From positions 5,351,001 through 5,415,000 of the forward strand of contig NZ_CP162553.1 of NCBI RefSeq assembly GCF_040939785.1: 64,000 bases of DNA. The letters run 5' to 3'. Below the pieces are notes generated by a model. The model was not told the DNA's origin, searched no databases, and saw only the letters and a program-made list of their open reading frames with translations. Within the stretch, counting starts at the first letter, position 1, and every line of letters begins with the position of its first letter. Below are positions 42,706 to 52,067 of the stretch, in pieces. Both the position numbers and the translations under genes were made by a program. This stretch comes from Bradyrhizobium lupini. Lineage in GTDB: Bacteria > Pseudomonadota > Alphaproteobacteria > Rhizobiales > Xanthobacteraceae.

Positions 42706-43515
42706 TTACCCCTTCCCCGCAAACTCCGTCGGCGTCCGTCCCGTCACCTGACGGAACGCCGCCGAAAACGCCGGCACGCTGGCATAGCCGAGCTGGGTCG
42801 CGAGCTGCTTCACGGACACATTGGCATCGGTGGACAGCCGCTGGATCGCCGCCGCAATCCTCGCACGCTGGCACCAGCTCTTGAAGCTCAGCTGCGTCTC
42901 TGTCGAAAACAGCCGCGACAGCGTGCGCGCGGAGGTTCCGACCTCGCGCGCCAGCGCGTCGATGTCGTGCAGGCCGGTGGGATCGTCGAGCACGATCATG
43001 GCCGCGCGTCGGCAGCGCGGCTCGTGCGGCAGCGGCACGAAGGTCGCGGAGTCCTCGGCCCGGACCAGTTCCAGCATCACCAGGCGAACCAGCAGATCGG
43101 TCCGCTCCTCGGTATTTTGCGCGTCGAACAGCGCGAGGATCGCCTGGTTCAGCAGCGGCGACACCCGCACCACGAATTCCTTGGTCAGTCCCTCATGGCG
43201 CTGCTCGCGCTTCAGCCAAGCCAAGTCGAAATAGAGCGTCCGCATCTCGATGTCGGCGAGCAGATCGATGGCGTGCTGGAGCCCGGCGGGGACCCAGACC
43301 GCGCGGTCCGGCGGCACCAGCCAGCGCCCTCCGGGCGTCGTTACCTGCATGGTGCCCCTGGCGGCATAGATCAGCTGTGCCTCGCGGTGCAGGTGCGGAT
43401 CGATCCGCATGCCCTTGGGGTAGTCGCGCGCGACCAGATGCACGCCCGCAGGTGAGCGATGATTGCTCCGGACCGCCCGGAGGATTGGCGTCTCGACGAC
43501 AGTCATTGGCAGCAT
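42706..43515 (-). CDS. AraC family transcriptional regulator with cupin domain
   Basis: The 269-residue protein has an N-terminal cupin sensor (PKGMRIDPHLHREAQLIYAA, RGTMQVTTPGGRWLVPPDRA) and a C-terminal AraC domain with ALAREVGTSARTLSRLFSTE and TDANVSVKQLATQLGYASVP, AFSAAFRQVTGRTPTEFAGK. It is divergent from an MFS transporter gene (50 bp gap) and likely controls it. ATG at 43515; a second ATG at 43506 is possible. Confidence 0.9.
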   Translation of the reverse strand: MLPMTVVETPILRAVRSNHRSPAGVHLVARDYPKGMRIDPHLHREAQLIYAARGTMQVTTPGGRWLVPPDRAVWVPAGLQHAIDLLADIEMRTLYFDLAWLKREQRHEGLTKEFVVRVSPLLNQAILALFDAQNTEERTDLLVRLVMLELVRAEDSATFVPLPHEPRCRRAAMIVLDDPTGLHDIDALAREVGTSARTLSRLFSTETQLSFKSWCQRARIAAAIQRLSTDANVSVKQLATQLGYASVPAFSAAFRQVTGRTPTEFAGKG

Positions 43516-43565
43516 CCCGTCATGCCCAAGACATATAACTCATTTCGGAGCAGGAGAGGATTCCC

Positions 43566-44738
43566 ATGAACAGCCCCAGCCGGGTGATCAGTTTCGTCAA
43601 CGCGGGCCATTTCATCGACCATTACGCGATGCTGATTTTCGCCGCCGCGGTGATCATCATGGGACCGGCGCTCGGCATGGCCTATTCGGAACTCTTGCCT
43701 TATGCGACGCCGGGCTTCGTCGCCTTCGGCGCGGGCTCGCTGCTTACCGGCTGGCTCGGCGACCGCTGGAGCCGCCGCCATATGATGCTGATCTTCTTCG
43801 TCGGCATCGGCGCTTCCATGATCTCGGTCGGCTGCGTGCAGACCCCGGCGCAACTCGGCGCGGCGCTGTTCGCGATCGGCATTTTTGCCTCGATCTATCA
43901 TCCCGTCGGCACCGCCATGATCGTCTCCTACGCTGACAGGCTCGGCCGCGAGATGGGCATCAACGGCGTCTGGGGCAATCTCGGCGTCGCATCGTCGGCG
44001 CTGGTCACCGGCGTGATCGGCCAGTATCTCGGCTGGCGCTTCGCCTTCATCGTCCCCGGCATCGTCACCATCCTGATCGGCATCGCGTTTGCGATGATGG
44101 TCGTGCACGAGGACCGCAAGGGCTCGAAGCAGGCGGCAGCTCAGGCGCGGGTCGCCAAGCAGGACATGTGGCGCGTGATCCTGTCGCTGCTGATTGTGGT
44201 GATCGCGATTTCCACCACGTTCAATGCCGTCACCGTGGCGCTGCCAAAGCTGTTCGCGGAGCGGCTTGCCGATCTCACCAAAAGCCCGGCGCTGCTCGGC
44301 GTCATCGCGGCCTGCGTCTACGTGTTCGGCGCGATGACGCAGTACACGATCGGCCGGCTGCTCGACCGCTATTCGCTGAAGACGGTGGCGCTGCCGCTGT
44401 CCTTCATGCTGGCGCCGTTCCTGTATCTGGCCGCGAGCCTGTCCAATCTGCCGCTGATCCTGGTCTCGATCGGCATCGTCATGGGCGCGTTCGGGCAGGT
44501 CACGGTCAACGACGCCATGGTCGGCAAATACACCAGCGAGGAATGGCGCTCGCGCGCCTATGCCGTGCGCTATTTCATCGGCCTCACCGCCGCCGGCGCC
44601 TCGGTCGGCCTGGTCGCCTGGCTCTACGAGCAGGGCGGCTTCGTCACCATGCTGCATGCCTTCGCAGCCCTCTGCCTGCTCGCGATCGCAGCCGCGATCA
44701 TTCTCCCGCGCGAGATCAGGACACCGCAGGCGGTGTGA
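43566..44738 (+). CDS. MFS transporter
   Basis: The 390-residue protein has about 12 hydrophobic helices with the loop 2-3 signature GSLLTGWLGDRWSRRHMMLI (motif A-like, residues about 58-77) and NGVWGNLGVASSALVTGVIG. A GGAGAGG ribosome site precedes the ATG. The substrate is not predictable; the AraC gene immediately divergent probably regulates it. Ends about 35 bp before a dispersed repeat. Confidence 0.9.
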   Translation: MNSPSRVISFVNAGHFIDHYAMLIFAAAVIIMGPALGMAYSELLPYATPGFVAFGAGSLLTGWLGDRWSRRHMMLIFFVGIGASMISVGCVQTPAQLGAALFAIGIFASIYHPVGTAMIVSYADRLGREMGINGVWGNLGVASSALVTGVIGQYLGWRFAFIVPGIVTILIGIAFAMMVVHEDRKGSKQAAAQARVAKQDMWRVILSLLIVVIAISTTFNAVTVALPKLFAERLADLTKSPALLGVIAACVYVFGAMTQYTIGRLLDRYSLKTVALPLSFMLAPFLYLAASLSNLPLILVSIGIVMGAFGQVTVNDAMVGKYTSEEWRSRAYAVRYFIGLTAAGASVGLVAWLYEQGGFVTMLHAFAALCLLAIAAAIILPREIRTPQAV

Positions 44739-44772
44739 GGGATCGGCGTGAGGCGCGCGCCCGTTTCAATCC

Positions 44773-44887
44773 CGTCATTGCGAGGAGCGTAGCGACGAAG
44801 CAATCCAGAATCTTTCCGCGGAGGATTCTGGATTGCTTCCGCCTTCGCTATAGGTTCGGATGTCAAGTCGCTGCGCCCGCAATGACG
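44773..44887. repeat. Dispersed palindromic repeat with nested inverted arms
   Basis: Outer arms CGTCATTGCG (44773-44782) and CGCAATGACG (44878-44887) and inner arms GAAGCAATCCAGAATC (44797-44812) and GATTCTGGATTGCTTC (44824-44839) are perfect inverse complements. This nested arrangement is typical of a rhizobial intergenic repeat family different from the one at 35817. Confidence 0.75.
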
Positions 44888-44960
44888 TGGGAGTGGCGGC
44901 GGCTCGCGTAGTCTGCCGATGATGCCATCATGCCAGTGTTTTGCCCGACGGGGCAAGCAT

Positions 44961-44999
44961 TTTCGGCAAAGACGAAATTAGATTTCGGCAAAGACGAAA
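44961..44999 (+). repeat. Tandem 22-bp repeat of TTTCG-N7-CGAAA dyads
   Basis: TTTCGGCAAAGACGAAA occurs at 44961-44977 and again at 44983-44999, a spacing of 22 bp (about two helical turns). Each copy is a dyad with TTTCG and CGAAA arms and the same GCAAAGA core. It lies 170 bp before the antiporter start. It could be a pair of regulator sites or part of a repeat. Confidence 0.5.
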
Positions 45000-45171
45000 T
45001 TTTCTCCAGTCTTTTCAACTTCATCTCTACTGTGCATGGGGTTGTTTTCGCGTTTTTTTTGTTGAGGCCCCTTACCCGCCGCGAAGTCAAGGAACTCCCG
45101 TTGCCTGCCGCGGGTTCTATCCCCGTCATCCCGGCACCTCGCCGGGGCAGATGAAGGGGTAAAATTCCTGC

Positions 45172-47439
45172 ATGCAGTGGAGCCTGCTCCGACCGGTCGG
45201 CCTTGTCCCCGCGGCGCTTGTCCTCACCACCGTTGCGGCCAGTGCCGAGGGCGGCAAATCGGCCGGTCCCTCGGAATTCCTGCTGGTGGCCCAGATCGTG
45301 CTGTTGATCGCGGTCGGCCGCGGCCTCGGCGAGATCATGCAGCGCCTCGGCCAGCCCTCGGTGATCGGCGAATTGCTCGCCGGCATCCTGCTCGGTCCCT
45401 CGCTGTTCGGTTGGGTCTGGCCTGACGCACAGCAGGCAATCTTCCCCAAAACGCCCGAGCAGAAAGCGATGATCGACGGCATCGCGCAGTTCGGCATCCT
45501 GCTGCTGTTGCTGCTGACCGGCATGGAGACCGACCTCAAGCTGGTCAGGAAGGTCGGCAAGGCCGCGATCGCGATCTCGATTGCCGGCATCCTCGTGCCC
45601 TTTGCCTGCGGTTTTGCGCTCGGCGAATTCCTGCCAGATGCGCTGTTGCCGAATCCGCAAGCCCGCCTGGTTGCGTCGCTGTTCATGGGCACGGCGCTGT
45701 CAATCTCCTCGGTGAAGATCGTCGCGGTGGTTGTGCGCGAGATGAACTTCATGCGCCGCAATGTCGGCCAGATCATCGTCGCCACCGCCGTCATCGACGA
45801 CACCATCGGCTGGATCATCATCGCCGTCACCTTCAGCCTCGCCTCGCACGGCGCGCTGGATATCGCCTCGGTGGCGAAAGCTGTGCTGGGCACGCTGGCC
45901 TTCCTCGCGATTAGCTTCACCATCGGCCGCCGCATCGTGTTCCAGCTCATTCGATGGGCCAACGACAATCTCGTCAGCACCGCCCCGGTCATCACGGTGA
46001 TCCTGCTGCTGATGTGCGCGATGGCGCTGGTCACGCATCTGATCGGCGTCCACACCGTGCTCGGTGCCTTCGTCGCCGGCATTCTGGTCGGGGAGTCCCC
46101 GATCCTGACGCGGCAGATCGACGAGCGGCTGCGCGGGCTGATCTCGAGCTTCTTCATGCCGGTGTTCTTCGGTTTGGCCGGCCTGAGCGCCGACCTCACG
46201 GTGCTGCGCGATCCCCATCTGCTGATGCTCACCGGCCTGCTGGTCGTGATCGCCAGCGTCGGCAAGTTCGGCGGCGCCTTCGTCGGCGGAACCGTGGGCG
46301 GGCTGAACACAAGGGAGTCGCTGGCCCTCGCAAGCGGGATGAACGCGCGCGGCTCGACCGAGGTGATCATCGCCACCATCGGTCTTTCGATCGGCGTGCT
46401 CAGCCAGAACCTGTTCACGATGATTGTGACCATGGCGATCGTGACCACGATGGCGATGCCGCCGATGCTGCGCGCCGCGCTGGCAAAGCTGCCGATGAAC
46501 AAGGACGAGCAAGAGCGCCTGGAGCGGGAAGAATTCGAGAAGCGCGGCTTCGTCGCCAATCTCGAACGCCCCTTGCTCGCCGTGGACGAGAGCGTGAACG
46601 CCACCTTCGCTGCCCACATCGCCGGCCTGATCGCCGGCATGCGCGGCTTGCCAATCACCGTGCTGCACATCGGCAAGCGCGCCAAGGATCAGGAGAAGGG
46701 CCGCGATGAAGAGGAAAGCGCGGAAACCGTGGTGAAGAAGGCCGCCGAGATCGTATCGGCCCATGGCGATGGCGATGTCGGCAGCGTCGACGTCGTCACC
46801 CGGGCAAGGCGTGCGGAGCTCGGCGAGTCCATCGCCGACGAAGCGCGCAAGGGCTTCGATCTTCTGGTCATCGGCGTCGACAAGGTTGCTGCCGCCAAGG
46901 ATCGCTTCGATCGGAGGATCGAGGACATCGCAGCGAAGTTCGAGGGACCGCTCGCGGTCGTGGCGGCCAAGGGCAAGCACCTGAAGCAGCCGACGCCCGA
47001 GGCGCTCAACATCCTCGTTCCGGTCTCCGGCAGCGGCGTCTCCAAGCGCGGCGCCGAGGTCGCGGTCGCGCTGGCGCAGGCGGGATCAGGCTCGCTCCGG
47101 GTGATCTATGTCGCGACGACGCGCGACAAGGGCGCGCAGCGCGGCGCCTCGCGTGGTCTGAACCAGGAGGCCGGCATCCTGAAGGACGCCAGCGATCTCG
47201 CCGCCCGTTACGAGGTCGACATCACCACGACCTTGCGCGCGAACCGGGCGCCTGAAGCGGCGATCCTGCGCGAGATCGAGACCACCGCCGTCGATCTCGT
47301 GGTGATGGGCGTCGATCGCATCCAGGCCGATCACCTCTCCTTCGGCGGCGTCGCCGACGCCGTGCTCAGGCAAGCGAAGGTCTCGGTGCTCCTGGTCTCG
47401 AGCGGCGAGGCGCGTCCGACGTCCACGGAGAAAGCCTAG
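45172..47439 (+). CDS. CPA2-type cation:proton antiporter with C-terminal tandem universal-stress-protein-like domains
   Basis: The 755-residue protein begins with a short hydrophobic leader (VGLVPAALVLTTVAASAEGG) and an antiporter core of about 12 helices: LGEIMQRLGQPSVIGELLAG, LLLLLTGMETDLKLVRKVGK, LSISSVKIVAVVVREMNFM, ATAVIDDTIGWIIIAVTF (conserved Asp pair) and ASGMNARGSTEVIIATIGLS. From about residue 450 onward two cytoplasmic USP-like units follow (PLLAVDESVNATFAAHIAGL, LNILVPVSGSGVSKRGAEVA and the GVDRIQADHLSFGGVADAVL glycine-rich end). It exchanges Na+ or K+ for H+. Its stop codon shares CTAG with the stop of the convergent RND gene. Confidence 0.9.
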   Translation: MQWSLLRPVGLVPAALVLTTVAASAEGGKSAGPSEFLLVAQIVLLIAVGRGLGEIMQRLGQPSVIGELLAGILLGPSLFGWVWPDAQQAIFPKTPEQKAMIDGIAQFGILLLLLLTGMETDLKLVRKVGKAAIAISIAGILVPFACGFALGEFLPDALLPNPQARLVASLFMGTALSISSVKIVAVVVREMNFMRRNVGQIIVATAVIDDTIGWIIIAVTFSLASHGALDIASVAKAVLGTLAFLAISFTIGRRIVFQLIRWANDNLVSTAPVITVILLLMCAMALVTHLIGVHTVLGAFVAGILVGESPILTRQIDERLRGLISSFFMPVFFGLAGLSADLTVLRDPHLLMLTGLLVVIASVGKFGGAFVGGTVGGLNTRESLALASGMNARGSTEVIIATIGLSIGVLSQNLFTMIVTMAIVTTMAMPPMLRAALAKLPMNKDEQERLEREEFEKRGFVANLERPLLAVDESVNATFAAHIAGLIAGMRGLPITVLHIGKRAKDQEKGRDEEESAETVVKKAAEIVSAHGDGDVGSVDVVTRARRAELGESIADEARKGFDLLVIGVDKVAAAKDRFDRRIEDIAAKFEGPLAVVAAKGKHLKQPTPEALNILVPVSGSGVSKRGAEVAVALAQAGSGSLRVIYVATTRDKGAQRGASRGLNQEAGILKDASDLAARYEVDITTTLRANRAPEAAILREIETTAVDLVVMGVDRIQADHLSFGGVADAVLRQAKVSVLLVSSGEARPTSTEKA

Positions 47440-50400
47440 GACTTCACTTCGGACACTGCCACCGCCTTCGGCGTCTTCTTCGACGCACGCCAGTTCTCGA
47501 AGCGCTGCACCACCACGAAGAACGCCGGCACGAACAGCACCGCGAGGCAGGTCGAGGCCAGCATGCCCGAGAACACCGTGATGCCGATCGACTTGCGCGC
47601 GCTGGCACCGGCGCCGGTCGCGATCACCAGCGGCACCACGCCGAGGATGAAGGCGAACGACGTCATCAGGATCGGGCGGAAGCGGGCGCGCGCAGCTTCG
47701 ACCGCGGATTCCAGCACCGGCTTGCCATCGCGGCCGTGCAGCTCGAGCCCGACCTCGACGATCAGGATGGCGTTCTTGGCCGACAGCGCGATCAGCAGGA
47801 TCAGGCCGATCTGGCAATAGAGGTTGTTGTCGATCTTCAATGCGTTGAGGATCAGCATCGGGCCGAGCAACGACAGCGGCACCGCCAGGATTATCGAGAT
47901 CGGCGCATACCAGCTCTCGTATTGGCCGGCGAGCACGAGATAGACCAGCAGCATGGCGAGCCCGAACACCCAGTAGATCTGGTTGGAGACGGCCTTCTCC
48001 TGATAGGACATCGCGGTCCATTCGAAGCCGGTGCCCGGCGGCAGCGTCTTGCCCGCGATCTCCTCCATCAGCTTCAGCGACTGGCCAGAGGAGTAGCCCT
48101 GCGCCGGCAGGCCGATCACGGTCGACGATGGATAGAGATTGTAGAGGCTGATCAGCGACGGGCCGGTGGCGGGCGTGATCGTGGCAACCGTGCCGATCGG
48201 GATCATGTCGCCGTTCGAGTTGCGCACCATCATGTTGGCGATGTCGCGCTCGGTGACGCGGAAGGCGGGATCGGCCTGGGTGTAGACCTGGAACACGCGG
48301 CCGAACTTGTTGAACTGGTTGACATAGGACGAGCCGAGATAGGTCGAGAGCGCCGCGAACACCTGGTCCGTCGTCACGTGCAGCGTCTGGGTCTTGATGC
48401 GGTCGATCTCGACGTTGAATTGCGGCACCGAGGAGCGGAACGAGGATTGGACGCGCTGCAGCGCGCTCTGGCTCTGGCCATTGCTGACCATCGCGCCCGT
48501 GATGGCCTGGAGCTTGGCGAAATCGCTGTTGCCGTCGCGCAGCTCGACCTGCATCGAGAAGCCGGCCGCGTTGCCGATGCCCTGGATCGGCGGCGGCGGC
48601 AGCACCAGCGTGCGCGCTTCCATGATGGCCGCGAGCTTGTCGTTCAGCCCGTAGACCAGTGAGCGCAGATCCTCGCCCGGTCCTTTGCGCGCGTCCCAAT
48701 CTTTCAGGATAATGTAGGCGACGCCGGCATTGGCAAGGCTGGCGCTGTTGTCCAGCGCGGAGATGCCGGCGATGGTGATGACTTGCTGGACTCCGGGCGT
48801 GTCCTTGATCAGCTCGCTCGCTCTGTCGAGCACCTTCTGGGTCCGTTCCAGCGCGGCACCGTCAGGCAGTTGCACGGCGGCGATCAGGTAGCCCTGGTCC
48901 TCGATCGGCAGGAAGCCGGTCGGTACCCGGGACAGCCCGTAGCCGCCGATCCCGATCAGCACCAGCGCGATCGCGACCGAGATCGTGCTGTTCCTGCACA
49001 GCACGCCGATCAGTCGGATGTAGCCGCGCTCGACGCGGTTGTAGACCGCGTTGAAGCCGCGATAGAAGAAGTTGCGCTGCTCCGGCGGCACCGTCGGCCG
49101 CAGCCAGAGAGCGCATTGCGTCGGCTTCAGCGTCGCCGCGTTGATGGCGGACAGAAGCGCGGTCGCCGCGATCACCAGCGCAAATTGCGAATAGATGCGG
49201 CCGGTGAGCCCGGCGAGGAACGACGCTGGCAAAAACACCGAGATCAACACCAGCGTGATGCCGACGATCGGCGCGAACAGCTGGTCCATCGCCTTGATCG
49301 CGGCGTCATGGCCGTTCATGCCCTGCTCGATGTTGTGGGCCGCGCCTTCCACCACGACGATGGCATCGTCGACGACGATGCCGATCGCTAGCACGATCGC
49401 GAACAGCGTCGACATGTTGATGGTGAAGCCGAGCGCGGCCATGGCGGCGAAGGCGCCGATGATGGTCACCGGCACAGTGGTCGCCGGCACCAGCATCGCG
49501 CGCCAGTCCTGCAGGAACACCAGGATCACGACCAGCACCAGCAGGCCGGCCTCGATCAGCGTCATGTAGACCTCGTGCACCGAGGCCTGCACGAATTTGG
49601 TGGTGTCGAACGGCGTGTCGTACTTCATGCCCTGCGGGAAGGCCTTGGCAAGCTCCGCCATCTTCTTCTCAACGGCCTGCTCGACCTGGAGTGCATTGGC
49701 GCCGGGCGACTGGAACACGCCGATGCCGGTGGCCGGCTGCTTGTTAAGCGAGAAGATCTGGCTGTAGGTCTGCGCGCCCAATTCGACCCAGCCGACGTCG
49801 CGCACCCGCGTGACGTCGCCGCTGGTGCCTGATTTGACAATGATGTTCTCGAACTCGGTGGTGTCGTCGAGCCTGCCGTTGACGTTGAGTGTATACTGGA
49901 ACGCCTGTCCCGGCGGTGTCGGCGGTGCGCCGACCTGGCCGGCGGAGACCTGCTGGCTCTGCTGCTGGATCGCCTGGATGACGTCCTGCGGCACCAGGCC
50001 GCGGACCTGCAGCTTGTTCGGATCGAGCCACACCCGCATCGAATACTGACCGGCGCCGAACACGGTGACGTTGCCGACGCCGGGCAGGCGCGAGAGTTCG
50101 TCGCGGAGATTGATGGTGGCGTAGTTGCTCTGATAAAGGCTGTCGAACGTCTTGTCAGGCGAGGTCAGCGTCACGAACAGCAGGATCGACGTCGACCGCT
50201 TCTGTACGGTGACGCCCTGGTTCTGCACCGACTGGGGCAATTGCGACAGCGCGCTGGAGACGCGGTTCTGCACCAGCACTTGCGCGAAGTTCAGGTCAGT
50301 GCCGATCTTGAAGGTCACGGTCAGCGTATAGGTGCCGTCGGAGCCGCTGTAGGACTGCATGTAGAGCATGTCCTCGACGCCGTTGACCTGTTGTTCGATC

Positions 50401-50594
50401 GGCAAGGCAACTGTGTCGATCACGGTCTTGGCGCTGGCGCCGGGATAGCGTGTGGTGACCTGCACCGTCGGCGGCACCACGTCGGGATATTGCGCGATCG
50501 CGAGGTTGAACAGCGCGACGCCGCCGATCAGGATCATCAGCAGCGCGATGACGTTCGAGAGGACCGGCCGCTCGATGAAGAATTTTGAGATCAT
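47436..50594 (-). CDS. RND efflux transporter, inner-membrane pump (HAE1/AcrB type)
   Basis: The 1052-residue protein is a full-length hydrophobe/amphiphile efflux pump. It begins MISKFFIERPVLSNVIALLM and has the proton-relay pair in LAIGIVVDDAIVVVEGAAHN (about 400-419), two large periplasmic loops, and a C-terminal LLIALSAKNAILIVEVGLEL. It exports drugs or other amphiphiles with the upstream periplasmic adaptor, 24 bp away. No outer membrane TolC homologue follows, so the pump probably uses one encoded elsewhere. The end overlaps the convergent antiporter stop by 4 bp. Confidence 0.96.
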   Translation of the reverse strand: MISKFFIERPVLSNVIALLMILIGGVALFNLAIAQYPDVVPPTVQVTTRYPGASAKTVIDTVALPIEQQVNGVEDMLYMQSYSGSDGTYTLTVTFKIGTDLNFAQVLVQNRVSSALSQLPQSVQNQGVTVQKRSTSILLFVTLTSPDKTFDSLYQSNYATINLRDELSRLPGVGNVTVFGAGQYSMRVWLDPNKLQVRGLVPQDVIQAIQQQSQQVSAGQVGAPPTPPGQAFQYTLNVNGRLDDTTEFENIIVKSGTSGDVTRVRDVGWVELGAQTYSQIFSLNKQPATGIGVFQSPGANALQVEQAVEKKMAELAKAFPQGMKYDTPFDTTKFVQASVHEVYMTLIEAGLLVLVVILVFLQDWRAMLVPATTVPVTIIGAFAAMAALGFTINMSTLFAIVLAIGIVVDDAIVVVEGAAHNIEQGMNGHDAAIKAMDQLFAPIVGITLVLISVFLPASFLAGLTGRIYSQFALVIAATALLSAINAATLKPTQCALWLRPTVPPEQRNFFYRGFNAVYNRVERGYIRLIGVLCRNSTISVAIALVLIGIGGYGLSRVPTGFLPIEDQGYLIAAVQLPDGAALERTQKVLDRASELIKDTPGVQQVITIAGISALDNSASLANAGVAYIILKDWDARKGPGEDLRSLVYGLNDKLAAIMEARTLVLPPPPIQGIGNAAGFSMQVELRDGNSDFAKLQAITGAMVSNGQSQSALQRVQSSFRSSVPQFNVEIDRIKTQTLHVTTDQVFAALSTYLGSSYVNQFNKFGRVFQVYTQADPAFRVTERDIANMMVRNSNGDMIPIGTVATITPATGPSLISLYNLYPSSTVIGLPAQGYSSGQSLKLMEEIAGKTLPPGTGFEWTAMSYQEKAVSNQIYWVFGLAMLLVYLVLAGQYESWYAPISIILAVPLSLLGPMLILNALKIDNNLYCQIGLILLIALSAKNAILIVEVGLELHGRDGKPVLESAVEAARARFRPILMTSFAFILGVVPLVIATGAGASARKSIGITVFSGMLASTCLAVLFVPAFFVVVQRFENWRASKKTPKAVAVSEVKS

Positions 50595-50618
50595 GGCCGG
50601 CGCTCCTACTTGCAGATC

Positions 50619-51812
50619 TTACTTGGCAGACGCCTGCGGCTGCTCGATCTTCGTCACCTGCGGGTCGATCTTCTGGCCCGGAATCACCCGCAGCAGTCCC
50701 GCGGTCACCACGCGGTCCTCCGGCTTCAAGCCGCTTTCGATCACGCGCAAACCGTTGTCCACGGGACCGATCTGCACCTTGCGCTGCTCGACAACGTTGT
50801 CGCCATTGACGACGAGGAGATAGCGGCCGCCCTGATCGCTGCCGAGCGCGGTGTCGGGCACGAGCAGGGCGTCCTTCTCCTGAGTGAAGGGCACGCGAAC
50901 GCGGACGAAATAGCCGGGCAGCAGCACCCGCTTGTCGTTGGGGACAAGGCCCCGCACTGCGAGCGTGCCCGTCGACTGGGTGAGGGTCGGGGCGACATAG
51001 TCAAGCTTGCCCTCATGCGGATAACCGGCCTCGGTCTGCAAACCGACTTGAATCGGAAATTGCTTCATGTCTGCGGCGGTGAGCCCGCGGCGGGCGGCCT
51101 CGGCACGGATGCGCAGCACGTCCTGCTCGTTGACGGTGAAATTCACATAGATCGGGTCCATCGCGACGATGGACGCGAGTTGAGTTGGAGAGGAGACGCC
51201 GACGAGTTCGCCGACCGAGACCATGTGAGCGCTGACGATGCCGTCGAAAGGCGCGGTCACGTTGGTGTAGCCGTAGTTGACCTGGGCGAGCTTGGTGTTG
51301 GCCTCGGCCTGCTGGAGATTGGCCTGCGCGTTATCGCGCGTCGATGTCGAGGTGTCGAGCGTGGCCTGCGAGACGGCCTGGCGCTGCACCAGCTCAGCCT
51401 GCCGTTTGTAGTCGGCTTCCGCCTGCCGGACTGAGGCCTGCGCGCCGGCCTCGGCCGCCCGCGCCTGGTCGAGCTTGAGCTTGTAGGTCTCGGGCTCGAT
51501 CGTGAACAGCTGGGTGCCCTGCTTGACGAAGGCGCCGTCCTGGTAGTCGATCGATTGCAGGAATCCCTGCACGCGCGCGACGAGATCGACATTCTTGATC
51601 GGCGCGGTGTTGCCGGTGGCCTCGACATAACGGGTCACCGGGCGCTGCACGGGCGCGGCGACGTCCACCTTGGGCGGCGGCGGAGCGACGAAACTGTTCT
51701 TGTCCTCGCAGCCGGCGAGCGCGGCCACGGCCATCGCGGCGGCCAGTGCCTGCCCGACATGTCTCCACGCTTCGTTGCGCCGTGCGGGAGATGCGGGATT
51801 CGCGCAGGTCAT
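50619..51812 (-). CDS. RND efflux periplasmic adaptor (membrane fusion lipoprotein)
   Basis: From the ATG at 51812 the protein has 397 residues. A lipoprotein signal ends in AALAGC (Cys about residue 35). The adaptor core follows: VARVQGFLQSIDYQDGAFVK lipoyl half, a long helical hairpin with ARAAEAGAQASVRQAEADYK, TNVTAPFDGIVSAHMVSVGE lipoyl half and a beta-barrel end (LLPGYFVRVRVPFTQEKDAL). It links the inner-membrane pump to an outer-membrane channel. The frame extends to 51887, but GGGGG lies before the ATG at 51812. A 7-bp inverted repeat starts 3 bases before this start. Confidence 0.92.
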   Translation of the reverse strand: MTCANPASPARRNEAWRHVGQALAAAMAVAALAGCEDKNSFVAPPPPKVDVAAPVQRPVTRYVEATGNTAPIKNVDLVARVQGFLQSIDYQDGAFVKQGTQLFTIEPETYKLKLDQARAAEAGAQASVRQAEADYKRQAELVQRQAVSQATLDTSTSTRDNAQANLQQAEANTKLAQVNYGYTNVTAPFDGIVSAHMVSVGELVGVSSPTQLASIVAMDPIYVNFTVNEQDVLRIRAEAARRGLTAADMKQFPIQVGLQTEAGYPHEGKLDYVAPTLTQSTGTLAVRGLVPNDKRVLLPGYFVRVRVPFTQEKDALLVPDTALGSDQGGRYLLVVNGDNVVEQRKVQIGPVDNGLRVIESGLKPEDRVVTAGLLRVIPGQKIDPQVTKIEQPQASAK

Positions 51813-51814
51813 TC

Positions 51815-51854
51815 GGTAGCCCCCGGTTGCTGTCTGTCGAGGCGGGAGGCTACC
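51815..51854 (-). promoter_or_regulatory. Inverted repeat over the ribosome-binding region of the RND operon
   Basis: GGTAGCC at 51815-51821 and GGCTACC at 51848-51854 can pair, and the arm next to the start codon directly abuts the GGGGG Shine-Dalgarno on the minus strand. It may be an operator or a translation-controlling hairpin. Confidence 0.4.
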
Positions 51855-52067
51855 AACAAATGCCCGGACGTGGAACACCATAGCCATGGCAGTCGTCGGC
51901 CTTGCGCTGCGGACCGCGCTGTGGCCTTTGGCAGTTTTGCCATCACAAACCGCTTTTCATCGCGCACACGATCGACCAGAATTATGTCACACGCCGAGCG
52001 ACGGCGCGCGAAGCGGTCGGGACGAACAAGAGAAGAATACAAGAAGAAAAGGTCGGGAGATCATGAC

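Larger units (their letters stand above)
44739..45171. other. 433 bp intergenic region made mostly of repeats
   Basis: The gap between the MFS and antiporter genes holds a long palindromic repeat (44773-44887), a tandem dyad pair (44961-44999), a T8 run (45053-45060) without a GC stem, and a short CGTCATCCCGGCACC fragment near 45125 resembling the dispersed repeats. No coding gene is evident. The antiporter promoter should lie here. Confidence 0.5.

Noticed and set aside
43503..44657. 384-codon minus-strand open frame
   Set aside because: Antisense to the MFS transporter gene with low-complexity Asp/Arg/Gln composition.
45053..45060. T8 run as a terminator
   Set aside because: No GC-rich stem precedes it, so it lacks the shape of an intrinsic terminator.
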